From positions 1-30,147 of the forward strand of contig MU836348.1 in the NCBI GenBank assembly GCA_029204225.1: DNA of 30,147 bases, given 5' to 3'. Within the stretch, counting starts at the first letter, position 1. Every line of letters starts with the position of its first letter. The position numbers and the translations under genes are program-made. The DNA comes from Diphasiastrum complanatum (lineage: Eukaryota; Streptophyta; Lycopodiopsida; Lycopodiales; Lycopodiaceae). Below, piece by piece: positions 20,449 to 29,306 of the stretch. The notes under the pieces were generated by a model. It ran no database searches. It was given only the letters and a program-made list of their open reading frames with translations, and was not told the origin of the DNA.

Positions 20449-21033
20449 TTAGCATGAATGGGAGACTCACATCTAACTCTAATATCCATTAACTCTAAGC
20501 ATTAACACTACACATTAATCCACAATGAAGATAGCTTACTCTTTCTTTCTCTCCCTTTCTCTCTCACAAAAAGTATAAAAACATGCAATCCCAAATACAA
20601 TCAGATCCAAGAATTAACAAATCCAAAGAAAGCATGAGAGATGGAGGAAAAGTGATAGAGAGCAAGGACATTCATATATCCATGTCACAAGAGAACCAAT
20701 CTGCTTTATTGACATGAAGATATGTACACGTGTAGGAAACTCGAGTTGGTCTTTTTTTATAGTAGAGAGGAAGACCCTAGCCTCTGAATGGTCCATTTCT
20801 TTTTTCCTAACTATTCCAAAATTGGAGGGAAACCCAACTTTATTCACTAACTTGACATTTAGGACCTACGACATTAAAAGTCCCACAAAAAAGGCCTAAA
20901 GTCCTTTTATTGAATTTTTAATTATCAAATACCTGTGTGATCATCAAGTTGGACTTACACACGTAGGGTGCCAAATCCCTCTCACTTACTAACTAGGGTT
21001 AGAGTTGCCCTGGGATCCGCAAACCCTCCAACA
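20449..21033 (-). repeat. Candidate LTR, minus orientation
   Basis: Reading leftward, TGTTGGAGGGTTTGCGG starts at 21033 directly after a GGTGGGAGATAT purine-rich tract, as at the start of a plant 3' LTR. At the other side, near 20448-20430, the minus strand reads TGATATCGCTCTCATGAG, a degenerate PBS-like sequence. So both an LTR start and a possible LTR end can be proposed. No second copy exists in the window to confirm it, and it is unclear whether it belongs to the integrase fragment on its left or the frame on its right. Confidence 0.45.
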
Positions 21034-21052
21034 ATATCTCCCACCAAAACTG
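21034..21052 (-). other. Candidate polypurine tract
   Basis: The minus strand reads TTTTGGTGGGAGATAT immediately before TGTTGG. This resembles the polypurine tract that primes plus-strand DNA at the 3' LTR of plant retrotransposons. Confidence 0.45.
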
Positions 21053-21104
21053 GTGGCGGTCCCACGACACGTGCGAGATGTAGTTATTGTGGACTTTCTT
21101 TGCA

Positions 21105-21525
21105 TCACGTCTCAATTTCAGAGGTCTTAAACTTGATGACCCAACCACCACACGAGGACTCATGTGGATGTTGTGCTAAGAAGCTCTGGATTTGGTCCTC
21201 GACGCTGATTGGTCGTTTGAACAATGGTGTGCATCCAGAAGTTGATGGACCTATTTGTGTCGCTTGTGGAACTAGATGTTCTTCTTCAATGTTAGGGGCT
21301 CCACCTTGGTCCATGCCCGCATCTAACCCTATATCCATAGTTGTGTCATCTTGGTGTGGATGGGAGAACTGCGGCATGAGCGGAATTGGAATTTGAGGGT
21401 TAGATTGTAAAAGCTAAGTGGCGGCCTTTTCATATTCGTTGATGGTTGCTTTGGCCTTTTCCAACTCAGTTGAGGCTGTATGTACCCTTGAATCTGTCAA
21501 AGCAGCCTTGGAATCCTTGAAGAGC
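21105..21525 (-). pseudogene. Unidentified reading frame next to a candidate 3' LTR
   Basis: On the minus strand one frame runs from about 21525 to a stop at 21105, broken by a single TAG near 21415. The first part is helical and charged (STELEKAKATINEYEKAAT), consistent with a coiled coil. The second part, 90 residues from a Met at 21377, is Gln/Pro/Asp-rich and ends in a VIKFKTSEIET tail. It lies about 70 bases before the candidate polypurine tract. Local GC is higher than in its surroundings. I recognise no domain. It could be the C-terminus of an extra ORF, or of Gag in a non-autonomous LTR element, or a captured host fragment. Confidence 0.4.
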
Positions 21526-21589
21526 CAATTTATAAGTTTCAACCTTTTTAAACAAATACGCGATTTTTTACGGAGTTACAAGATGATCA

Positions 21590-21988
21590 TGTATTTGCGT
21601 CTAGCTTTCAAGCTTGCCCTCTACATATGAGAACTGGGTGATGATCATATCGACACACTCAGACTTAATTATTACTAGAGTTATCACTATGTTGCTGCAA
21701 ACAGATAATAGAAGAAATCAAGACACTTCGTCGACTTCCTCCTCTCAGGTTCTATATGTCAACAAAGGCTCTAAGCAACAAAACCAGAAAAGCTCCAAGA
21801 AGGCTGCAACAAATCAGAAGCTGACTCAAAGTCAAGAACAATCATCGAATCCACAATCGAAGAAGAAGATGTTTTGCAGGTATTGCAAGCGCAATAACCA
21901 TGAGATCAAGGATTGCCAAATTCTCCAAGCAAAGAACCCAGCCAAACAACCTGATCAACAAGCAAACACAGTCTCATCATCTCCCTAG
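21590..21988 (+). pseudogene. copia Gag C-terminal part with intact zinc knuckle
   Basis: The frame starts within the Gag core (LPSTYENWVMIISTHSD near 21617-21665) and runs through a Ser/Gln/Lys-rich linker. CRYCKRNNHEIKDC (about 21875-21916) is a complete CX2CX4HX4C zinc knuckle that would bind element RNA. It closes with a Gln/Ala-rich tail and a stop after VSSSP. The first codons just upstream, near 21595, read in a different frame. It continues the gag seen at 18165-18665, with a short overlap, and leads on to the protease. Confidence 0.85.
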
Positions 21989-22620
21989 GTCAAAGTGGAC
22001 GAAGGTGCATTCATGGTCAAAGATCAAAGCACATTTTTGGGTGATTCATGGTTTCTAGATGTGGAGCAACTCAACATATGACCAATCAACGTGAGATCTT
22101 CAACTCCTACATGCCTTATAGCAAAAAGAAATTTGTTCATCTTGGTAAATAGTACTCACACTATTGAAGGTGAAGGTATTGTAAGATTGCGATTCCAGCA
22201 CGATCAATCTAAATTACTATCAAAAGTCTTATATGTTCCTAAACTCTCTACAAATTTGTTATTAGTAGGTAAAATTACAAATTTAGGTCGTAAGGTAGAA
22301 TTCAAATCTGATCTATGCAAAACTATTGATAGGAGTAATAAGATCCTTGCACTCAACAAGAGGCAAGGTTACTTATATAGATTGGCACATTGTTATTCTG
22401 AGTCTAGTCAAGCCTTGAAAACCTCTATTTAGTCAATAAAACATTACTATGACATCATCACTTAGGACACGTAAATTATGCATCTATTTTGAACATGTCC
22501 AGACAATCCATGATTCTTGATCTCGACTATCCTTCTAGTAAGGTCGATCTCCCTGTCTGTCATAGCTGCGTTTTTGGAAAGCAGGCTAGGATTCCTCCTA
22601 TTCACCTCAGTCAAAAAATC
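21989..22620 (+). pseudogene. copia protease and pre-integrase, frameshifted at the active site
   Basis: After a stop the coding resumes. GDSWFLD at about 22042-22062 is followed in another frame by GATQHMTNQREIF, so a base change falls exactly in the Asp-Ser-Gly active site and shifts the frame. The frame 22091-22432 then has VLYVPKLSTNLLLVGKITNL and LALNKRQGYLYRLAHC, typical of the protease C-terminus. The pre-integrase region (22450-22590) shows HVNYASILNMSRQSMI and CHSCVFGKQARI, with the zinc-binding His/Cys partly present. The His next to HV is in a stretch with stops. Confidence 0.82.
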
Positions 22621-23076
22621 ATGTTGAGAGAAAGAACAGAACCTTAGTCGAATCAGTAAAGTGCATGTTATCACATGCAACTCTTTCGAAGTGCTTCTGG
22701 GCGAAGTTGTTTCAACAACAACCTATATTCAGAACAGATGTCCTACTAAAGGCCTCTCAAACAAAATACCATTCGAAGTTTGGACAAGTACCAAACCTTC
22801 TTTATAAAACTTATGAGTTTTTGGATGTACTGCCTTTGCACAGATACCTCGTGATCTCAGGAAGAAGCTCGACTTCCAGAGTATCAAATGTGTTTTCATC
22901 ACCTACACTACTTCAAATCAAGCCTACAAGTTGTTCAATCCCATCGAGTCAAAGATATTCACTAGTCGGGATGTCATCTTCATAGAAGATCAGTTTCAAG
23001 ACCTCAAAGAAAAGGGCAATTCCCATGTAGCTGACCTGTCAGATTCTCTTGACGCTTTGAACTTTTCAGTTCCGTA
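22600..23076 (+). pseudogene. copia integrase remnant with catalytic core deleted
   Basis: Directly after the pre-integrase QARIPPIHLSQ the sequence jumps to VERKNRTLVESVKCMLSHA (about 22620-22680), the block around the third catalytic residue (Glu). The core with the first two Asp residues, several hundred bases in related elements, is missing. KCFWAKLF follows, then, through a frame change, LRKKLDFQSIKCVF (about 22855-22900) and FTSRDVIFIEDQFQDL (about 22960-23005). This C-terminal part is well preserved, so the deletion is a discrete event and not general decay. Confidence 0.85.
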
Positions 23077-23320
23077 GGTGACTATTCTCATTGAAGGTCC
23101 AAGCTCTTCTACTTCCGATGAACAACGAATCAACGACGAGTTAAAAGAAGATGATGTTGCATTTCAACAACTACAGTATGATGGAAATGATCAGCTTTCT
23201 CTATTACCCAGAAGATCTTCAAGAACCAGCAGACCACCCAACCAGTATATTGACGAGTCTGCAACCTACCTTCTTCAAGAACCGACATCTATCGAAGAGG
23301 CACTCAGTCATCTCTAGAAA
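23077..23320 (+). pseudogene. copia integrase-RT linker and RT start
   Basis: Frame 23078-23317 is an acidic Ser-rich linker containing PRRSSRTSRPPNQYID, the basic motif commonly found just before copia RT. EEALSHL then begins the RT N-terminal helix. A TAG follows (about 23315). Confidence 0.75.
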
Positions 23321-24180
23321 GAAGTTATGGATAGAGAGTATTCATCTCTTATCAAGAACTAGACATGGATGATTATCGAATGACCTGCTAGTAGAAATGT
23401 AGTTGATTGCAAATGGATTTTCAAAGTCAAGTACAACGCAGATGGAAGCATCAATAGAAGAAAGGCACGACTTGTTTTTAGAGAATTTTCTTGGGTATAC
23501 AACGTCAATTACACTGAAACTTTCAGTCCAGTAGTCAAGCATTCTTCTATTCGACTTTGCTATCATTTGTCGTTGCAACATATTTGGAAATACATCAAAT
23601 GGATGTACAGACAACATATCTCAATGGAGTTATCGGAGAAGACATTTACATGGTGCAACTCGAAGGTTATATCATTGAGGGTAAACACAATCATGTGTGA
23701 AAACTCCATAAGACACTTTATGGCTTGAAGCAATCTGCTCGAGCATGGTTTCAAAGGATCAATACTTTTTTTATTGATCACGGCTACGCACCTAGCTCTT
23801 CAGATTCAAACGTTTACTTCAAAGCAGCGTAGCAATCTTTTATCATTATCACTTTATATGTGGATGATACATTGCTTTTCAGCAACAATATCGATCTGAT
23901 AAAAGGAGCTAAGACAATGCTATCTTCCAAATTCGACATGACCGATCTAGGCGAAGCTCATTTTTGCCTTGGAATACAAATCCACAGAGACAGAAAACAG
24001 AAGTTAATCTACATCACACAACAGAGGTACATCTACAACATTTTAGTAAGATATAATCTGATCAATTGCAAAGTAGCTCTCTTGCCAATGGAACCAGGAC
24101 TCAAATTGTCAAAGGACCATTGTCCCCAAACAATTCACGAGAAGCAGCAGATGTGTAAGTATTCTTACCATTCTATTATA
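23321..24180 (+). pseudogene. copia reverse transcriptase, plus strand
   Basis: The RT blocks are in order: KEVMDREYSSL, then (after stops) RNVVDCKWIFKVKYNADGS (23393-23450), KARLVFREFS, YTETFSPVVKHSSIR, QMDVQTTYLNGVIGEDIYM (23597-23655, first catalytic Asp, reached through a frame change near 23585). LHKTLYGLKQSARAWF (23704-23750) and DSNVYF follow, then LYVDDTLLFS with intact YVDD (23857-23868). The thumb has FDMTDLGEAHFCLGIQI and QQRYIYNIL. Five or so single-base lesions are seen upstream of 23830; after it the frame is open into RNase H. Confidence 0.9.
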
Positions 24181-24800
24181 GGATCTCTTATGTATGCCAT
24201 TATCTGTACCAGACCAGACATTGCTTTTGCAGTGAGCTCTCTTAGTCAGTTTATGACTAATTCTAGTGTAACACATTGGAAGGCTCTCATCAGAGTCATG
24301 AGATATCTTTGCGCTACTATAGACTTTTGCATTTGTTATGGAGTAGTCGACAACGACAAACTCAATTTCCTCAATGGTTATACAGATGCGAGTTGGGCAG
24401 GAGATGTAGACACTCATAAATCTACTTTCGGATTTACATTCTTCCTCAACCATGGTCCAATTTCCTGGAACAGTCGCAAGCAATCTTTGATAGCTCTATC
24501 TTCCACTGAATCAAAGTATATCACATCCTCTCAAGCTACAAAGAAAGCAATTTGGTTGAGAAACTTACTTTTAGATATCGGTATGAATCAATATGCTCTG
24601 ACGACATTATTTTGTGATAATCAAAGTGTCATCGCTTTATCAACCAACCCTAGATTTTATTCCAAGAGTAAGCACATTCAATTGAAGTATCATTTCGTCA
24701 GAAGCAAAGTTCTCAACGAAGAGGTCAGATTGTAGTACTGTAGAATGCAAGATATGACAACTGATATTTTTACCAAAGTATTAAGTTTGGATATAGACAG
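24181..24800 (+). pseudogene. copia RNase H, nearly intact
   Basis: This continues the open frame from the RT without interruption to a TAG at 24733. GSLMYAIICTRPDIAFAVS marks the RNase H start. YTDASWAGD (catalytic Asp), SSTESKYIT (Glu) and LFCDNQSVIAL (Asp) follow, then SKHIQLKYHFVR near the C-terminus. After the stop the same frame resumes with MQDMTTDIFTKVLS, the normal C-terminal tail, so the stop is a point lesion close to the natural end. It is the best preserved coding stretch in the window (about 300 codons with part of the RT). Confidence 0.92.
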
Positions 24801-24852
24801 AAGATTCTATGTAGAACTAAGTTTGAAGGTCAAGGCATTCAAGGATCAGATT

Positions 24853-24861
24853 AAGGGGGAG
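24853..24861 (+). other. Polypurine tract
   Basis: AAGGGGGAG directly precedes the LTR start TGTTGG at 24862 and follows the Pol C-terminal tail. This is the expected primer site for plus-strand synthesis. Confidence 0.85.
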
Positions 24862-25051
24862 TGTTGGATTATTCTCCTTCTTACCAATCGACTAATTGGC
24901 TTTAATCTTCATCCATTGTTTATTCAATTCTGCAGATTTTCCCATTCTTTTACAGTCTGTAATTTTACAAGTATTTTCACACAATCTGCAAAATTACACG
25001 GAGTTTTACCACAATGTCACATTTCATTTTTCTCTCACTTCGGCTTTCTTA

Positions 25052-25182
25052 CCTGTCAGGAAATATACGGAGTTATATATATAATTGTTGCTTTAGTTTC
25101 TCATTTTTTGCGAAGCTGTTGCCTGTCAGGAATCTCGTGGGAAAATGCAGTGTCATTTTTTCGCATTTTTTTGCCTGTCAGG
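25052..25182 (+). promoter_or_regulatory. Three CCTGTCAGG motifs in LTR U3
   Basis: CCTGTCAGG occurs at 25052-25060, 25122-25130 and 25174-25182, each downstream of a T-rich stretch. Related words occur in the other LTR (minus strand, near 12885-12875 and 12830-12820) together with repeated GTGTCGTCTTTTT. Repeated U3 words of this kind are often enhancer-like, but function here is inferred. Confidence 0.5.
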
Positions 25183-25535
25183 ATTTGCAAGCAAATATGC
25201 AAAGTTGCATTTTTCACTTGACAAAATGTTGCACTTTTCGCTTTCTCCAAAGAGCCTCAAAAGTTAAGAAAATGACTGGGGCAAAGTGTAGGGCAACCCT
25301 AAATCAGTTTTTAAGGCACTGTAGCGTTTTTTGCAAAATCTCGATACTGTCGCCTTTTGTGACAGTGTTGCTTGTGGCTGTTTTAGTTCATTTTTACAGA
25401 AGTGACAGTTTGGTTCATTTATGCAGATAGAACGTTTATGACCAATTTCACCGCTTATCGACAATCAATGACAAGGAATGGATACCAACGGATACCAGCC
25501 AACTGGCAATCGCAATTGATGACCAAATTTCTTAG

Positions 25536-25543
25536 TATAAATA
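25536..25543 (+). promoter_or_regulatory. Candidate LTR TATA box
   Basis: TATAAATA in the context CTTAGTATAAATAACTG is conserved with the LTR at 12484-12491. Transcription would start about 30 bases downstream, defining the U3/R border. Confidence 0.6.
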
Positions 25544-25874
25544 ACTGATCATATTCATATAGTTTTAAAAAAAAATAAGCAGTTTAATATCATCAAGTAT
25601 TGCAAGTTAGCTCTCTATCAGGCTTTTAAGCTTGAACTCTCTTGAGCATTCTAGCTCAATTCTAGAGTTATATTTTAAAGTTGCTATTGTGCTATTGCTT
25701 ATCAGCATAGTTGCTTGTTATCAGACATATCCTCAGTTACTCAAAGATAACTTAGAGTGTCCGGTTTTGCTAATGTTTTGTGCTCATCTGATTTTGTTTT
25801 TCTGAATCGATACTATCTTTTATTGCGTTCAGTATATGTCAGAATGCATGCATCTCTGTATTTCCTTTGTAACT

Positions 25875-25880
25875 AATAAA
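25875..25880 (+). promoter_or_regulatory. Candidate LTR polyadenylation signal
   Basis: AATAAA occurs about 335 bases after the TATA box, within the R/U5 part of the LTR. The motif is common in AT-rich DNA, so the call rests mainly on position. Confidence 0.4.
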
Positions 25881-26065
25881 ATTGTCTAAGAATTCAATAC
25901 TTCATGTTTGGCTACGTAATCACTTAGCATCTAGCGACCTTAAAGTTAGTTGCTAAAGATTGAACGTGATTTCCATCACTACTGCTTTGTTCAATTTTTG
26001 ATAGGCGTACTCATGCACTGGAAGTAGGAAGTTTTCCGCTATGATTATCTAACGTATTTCCGACA

Positions 26066-26404
26066 AACTAATATAGCGAGGGTAGGCAAGTAGATAATTA
26101 TTTTTAAATTTGCTACTTTTGGTTGATTAAAATTTTCAAACCAAATGTATCCAAAGTTTATGGGTTTGGGTACATGAAAACTTTCTACATTGATCTACCC
26201 ACATGTTCTAAATATGGTATCTAATAATTGGTAGTTCTTGACAATTATCATTTGAGTGTAAGGTCGATTATCAATATTGTATCAGCATTAGTATTAGCCA
26301 ATCCTATATTTGTGGTTCAACAATGACCAATATTAACAAGTGCTATACTATCAACTATACCATACCAATGTAGTTATTAGGGAGATGGCTATGCTATTAT
26401 AAGC
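26066..26404. other. Flanking DNA, nothing recognised
   Basis: AT-rich sequence right of the copia 3' LTR, without reading frames or repeats that I can identify. Confidence 0.45.
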
Positions 26405-26565
26405 CCTTGCAATACTAGGCCTAGATCCTAAACCTAGTCTGGACCAGTATTTGCTTTACCAACATTTGGGTCAATACTAAACTAAAACCTATTCTGGACC
26501 AGTATTGGCTTTACCTAGTCTAGGCTAGTATTGGCTTTACCAACATCTGGGTCAATACTCTTTCC
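26405..26565 (+). repeat. Short tandem repeat, period about 82
   Basis: The words GGACCAGTATT.GCTTTACC and CCAACAT.TGGGTCAATACT recur. One unit begins near 26438 and a second near 26519, with a partial extra CTGGACCAGTATTGGCTTTACC near 26495. Units differ by several bases, so it is an old duplication. Confidence 0.7.
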
Positions 26566-27285
26566 AGTTTGGTTTTTGCCTAAGCAATGGCATAGGTAGT
26601 ATCTACACTAGGAGAATAAAAGAGTTCATACCGAAGGTGACAATCATGACTAAGATCCCTAGTTGTTGTGCGCAGAATTTTTATGTTCCTCTTGGAATGG
26701 AGAGGATTTTTACAAAATAGTTGTTTTTCTTTTGTAGATACTGGACTTAGCGAGGGCATCATGACTTATTTCATTATGTTTATAAGGGGTTAAAGCCTAT
26801 ATACATGACATTTGGGAGATTCTTCAAGTTGGTATGAAAATTTTTGAGCAAAGCACTCAGTATATCCCACTTTACCACCAAACCGAGATTCAAACTTGGG
26901 CCTTTGCTACCACATGAAACACTCTTATCCAACTTGCTATGGGGGGGATACATTTCTACATATACCTTTAGAGTTGTATATTGGAGGCACATTCATGTAG
27001 ATGTCCCAATTTTTTGTCTAATGCTTGCAAATTGCAAAATAAGATTGCAAATATTCATATTGAGGCTCATGACCATCTAGTATGGAATGCGATCCAAATT
27101 GATATATGTAGCTTTTAAGTTTGGTACTCTAGAATCAACTAGGCAATCTTCCAATACTCATGGGGATCATTTAATCTCTAACTAGTTGCATGTAAAGTGG
27201 GAACTAGCTAGGGGGGTTTGATTGCTAGGACATGATTATTGCCAAGATTAGGAAGATCAAACCTTTCAAATTGAGAGACTTCTCA
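26566..27285. other. Uncharacterised DNA before LINE relic
   Basis: No reading frame here shows known motifs. A stretch near 26885-26910 (GATTCAAACTTGGGC) slightly resembles the B box seen in tRNA-derived repeats, but no A box or tail supports a SINE. Part of this region may be decayed 5' sequence of the LINE relic that follows. Confidence 0.35.
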
Positions 27286-27665
27286 ACCAAATTGTCCTCC
27301 CTCCCTCTCATAACACAAACAAAAATTGCAATAGATATGGCTGCTACCTGAAAGAAACTTTTTTACATCTCTTTGTTGATTGCAATCCTAGAGATTGAAC
27401 TTATTTTATTGATGAGTTTGAAAAAAGATTCCATGCCACATTGAAGCCACTTTCCTCCCTTAAGATTCACCTTAAAGATTTCACTTTTGAGAATGAGACT
27501 ACTTGATTGACTAGGGATATTGCTTAAGCTCTCCTTCTTTGGCACATCTGGTTATGTAGGAATGTGCTATTCTTTTCTGGCAACTTCTTTTGCTAGGATG
27601 ATCTTTTGAATTTGGTTTCATTATTGACAAAGTTATTTGCTTCTGCTTTTTTATGCCATCCATAC
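27286..27665 (+). pseudogene. LINE ORF2 C-terminal relic (zf-RVT-like)
   Basis: One plus-strand frame with only a few stops reads NCNRYGCYLKETFLHLFVDC at 27333-27392. This is the Cys-x4-Cys ... His-Leu-Phe-x2-Cys skeleton of the zinc domain that follows RT in plant LINE and LINE-derived proteins. It continues with KIHLKDFTFENET and then LLLWHIWLCRNVLFFSG (27532-27582), matching the Trp-x-x-Trp-x-x-Arg-Asn block just after that domain. In-frame stops at about 27399, 27504, 27525 and 27594 show it is dead. RT and endonuclease are not seen. The 3' end of the element would lie near the start of the tandem array. Confidence 0.6.
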
Positions 27666-28094
27666 ATTTGTTAAGCTAGCTCTACATACATTTGTCTGAA
27701 GTCTTTAGTAAAAGTATCTATCTCGAAGAAAGAAAAAAAAAATACTAGGACCAATCAGTATTGAAAAGACTTATATCTGTTCTAACACTAATTAGAGCCA
27801 CATCTTTAGGCATAGCACCAATGGAGCACAAAGCTCCTAAATTTTGTAGCTCATGGGGTCTAAGGTGTTGTCTTTTGTATGCACAATTTGGAGGTATCCA
27901 TTGCTAGGGGAACCACCTTATCCAACTTGGATACAATGGAGGATCCTATAGATGCTTTTGCATACACGCCCTAAATGTTGAAGGATGTTTCAAGCTTTGG
28001 ATGGGATACATCTCATGAGGTGAAAAATATGAGATGTCATTGTATCGTATGCGGATAGCCATAGGGTTGTGAATTTGTATGTGGTAAATGTCAT

Positions 28095-28130
28095 ATTCTC
28101 TTGATTAAGAAGTTTCTTAATCAAGAGAAT
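28095..28130. repeat. Perfect 17-bp inverted repeat at deletion point in unit 1
   Basis: ATTCTCTTGATTAAGAA, a 2-base spacer GT, then TTCTTAATCAAGAGAAT. The right arm is normal unit sequence (as at 29008-29030), while the outer part of the left arm is absent from units 2 and 3. It replaces the missing 186 bases. Confidence 0.93.
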
Positions 28131-28378
28131 ATAAGCTCTATTGAAGTCTAAGGGCCCTTGGCCCATTTTGATGGTCCACGTCCACCTAATCAATTAAGAG
28201 TATATAGATAAGTAGTCAACTAAAGAGCAATCAATTGAGCCTTGCAACAAGATCACATGTCACCTCACCAAATGGCTCATCAATGCCTCTTCTATGAAAT
28301 ACAAATTTTTTCTTAATGCTAATTATAACTACTAACAGTTCAAATGTAGTTGTGAGCACTAAAATCATCAAAGGTAAA

Positions 28379-28417
28379 CCCCCCCCCCCCCCCCCCCCCC
28401 ACCCCACCCCACCCCCC
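28379..28417 (+). repeat. Poly-C tract with CCCCA interruptions
   Basis: A run of 22 C followed by three A-interrupted C blocks, at the junction between units 1 and 2 of the array. The proline-rich and glycine-rich reading frames crossing it are artefacts. Confidence 0.95.
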
Positions 28418-29282
28418 GATAGACCTGAAGTCTTTAGTAAAAGTATCTATCTCGAAGAAAGGAAAAAAATACGAGGACCAGTCAGTATTGAAAAGACATA
28501 TATATGTTCTAACACTAATTAGAGCCACATCTTTAGGCATAGCACCAATGGAGCACAAAGCTCCTAAATTTTGTAGCTCATGGGGTCTAAGGTGTTGTCT
28601 TTTGTATGCACAATTTGGAGGTGTCCATTGCTAGGGGAACCACCTTATCCAACTTGGATACCATGGAGGACCCTATAGATGCTTTTGCATACACGCCCTA
28701 AATGTTGAAGGATGTTTCAAGCTTTGGATGGGATACATCTCATGAGGTGAAAATTATGAGATGTCATTGTATCGTATGTGGATAGCCATAGGGTTGTGAA
28801 TTTGTATGTGGTAAATGTCATGGTAGTGACAAAATACGGGATGCCCATGTGTCATATGTAAATCACCAATAGGGGTGACATGTACTTATGGCAACATCTT
28901 GTATAAGCAAGTCACTCCCATGAACGAAGAGTTCTTCACACAACTTGATATCAAGTCACTATGTCATGACAAGCCAATGGTCTCCAAGTGGCAAAACACT
29001 TTCTAGCTAAGAAGTTTCTTAATCAAGAGAATATAAGCTCTATTGAAGTCTAAGGGCCCTTGGCCCATTTTGATGGTCCACGTCCACCTAATCAATTAAG
29101 AGTACATAGATAAGTAGTCAACTAAAGAGCAATCAATTGAGCCTTGCAACAAGATCACATGTCACCTCACCAAATGGCTCATCAATGCCTCTTCTATGAA
29201 ATACAAATTTTTTCTTAATGCTAATTATAACTACTAAGAGTTCAAATGTAGTTGTGAGCACTAAAATCATCAAAGGTAAACA

Positions 29283-29306
29283 CCCCCCCCCCCCCCCCCC
29301 CCCCCC
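29283..29306 (+). repeat. Poly-C tract, 24 bases
   Basis: A pure C run at the junction between units 2 and 3, in the same place within the unit as the tract at 28379. The exact length is prone to sequencing error. Confidence 0.93.

Larger units (their letters stand above)
24862..26065 (+). repeat. 3' LTR of plus-strand copia
   Basis: The LTR opens with TGTTGGATTATTCTCC, shared with the LTR at 13051 (minus). It includes three CCTGTCAGG motifs, a small hairpin, TATAAATA, a polyadenylation-like AATAAA and the U5 word TTGATAGGCGTACTCATGCA. A possible end CCGACA lies at 26065, forming a short inverted terminus with TGTTGG. The last 60 or so bases do not align with the ends of the two related LTRs at 11770 and 17943, so the right boundary is tentative. 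Confidence 0.8.

Noticed and set aside
20968-21396. 142-codon plus-strand frame rich in Cys and Ser
   Set aside because: It is antisense to a longer minus-strand frame and crosses the candidate LTR start; the minus-strand reading fits the context better, though neither is identified.
24745-25430. Two plus-strand frames of 138-158 codons
   Set aside because: They start in the Pol C-terminal tail or inside the LTR and run through U3 sequence with T-rich repeats; homologous LTR copies do not keep them open.
26885-26945. Possible tRNA-derived SINE or tRNA gene
   Set aside because: Only a weak B-box-like word was found; no A box, cloverleaf or 3' tail supports it.
28316-28558. Proline-rich (+) and glycine-rich (-) small proteins
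   Set aside because: They translate the poly-C tract at a tandem-repeat junction and differ between repeat units.
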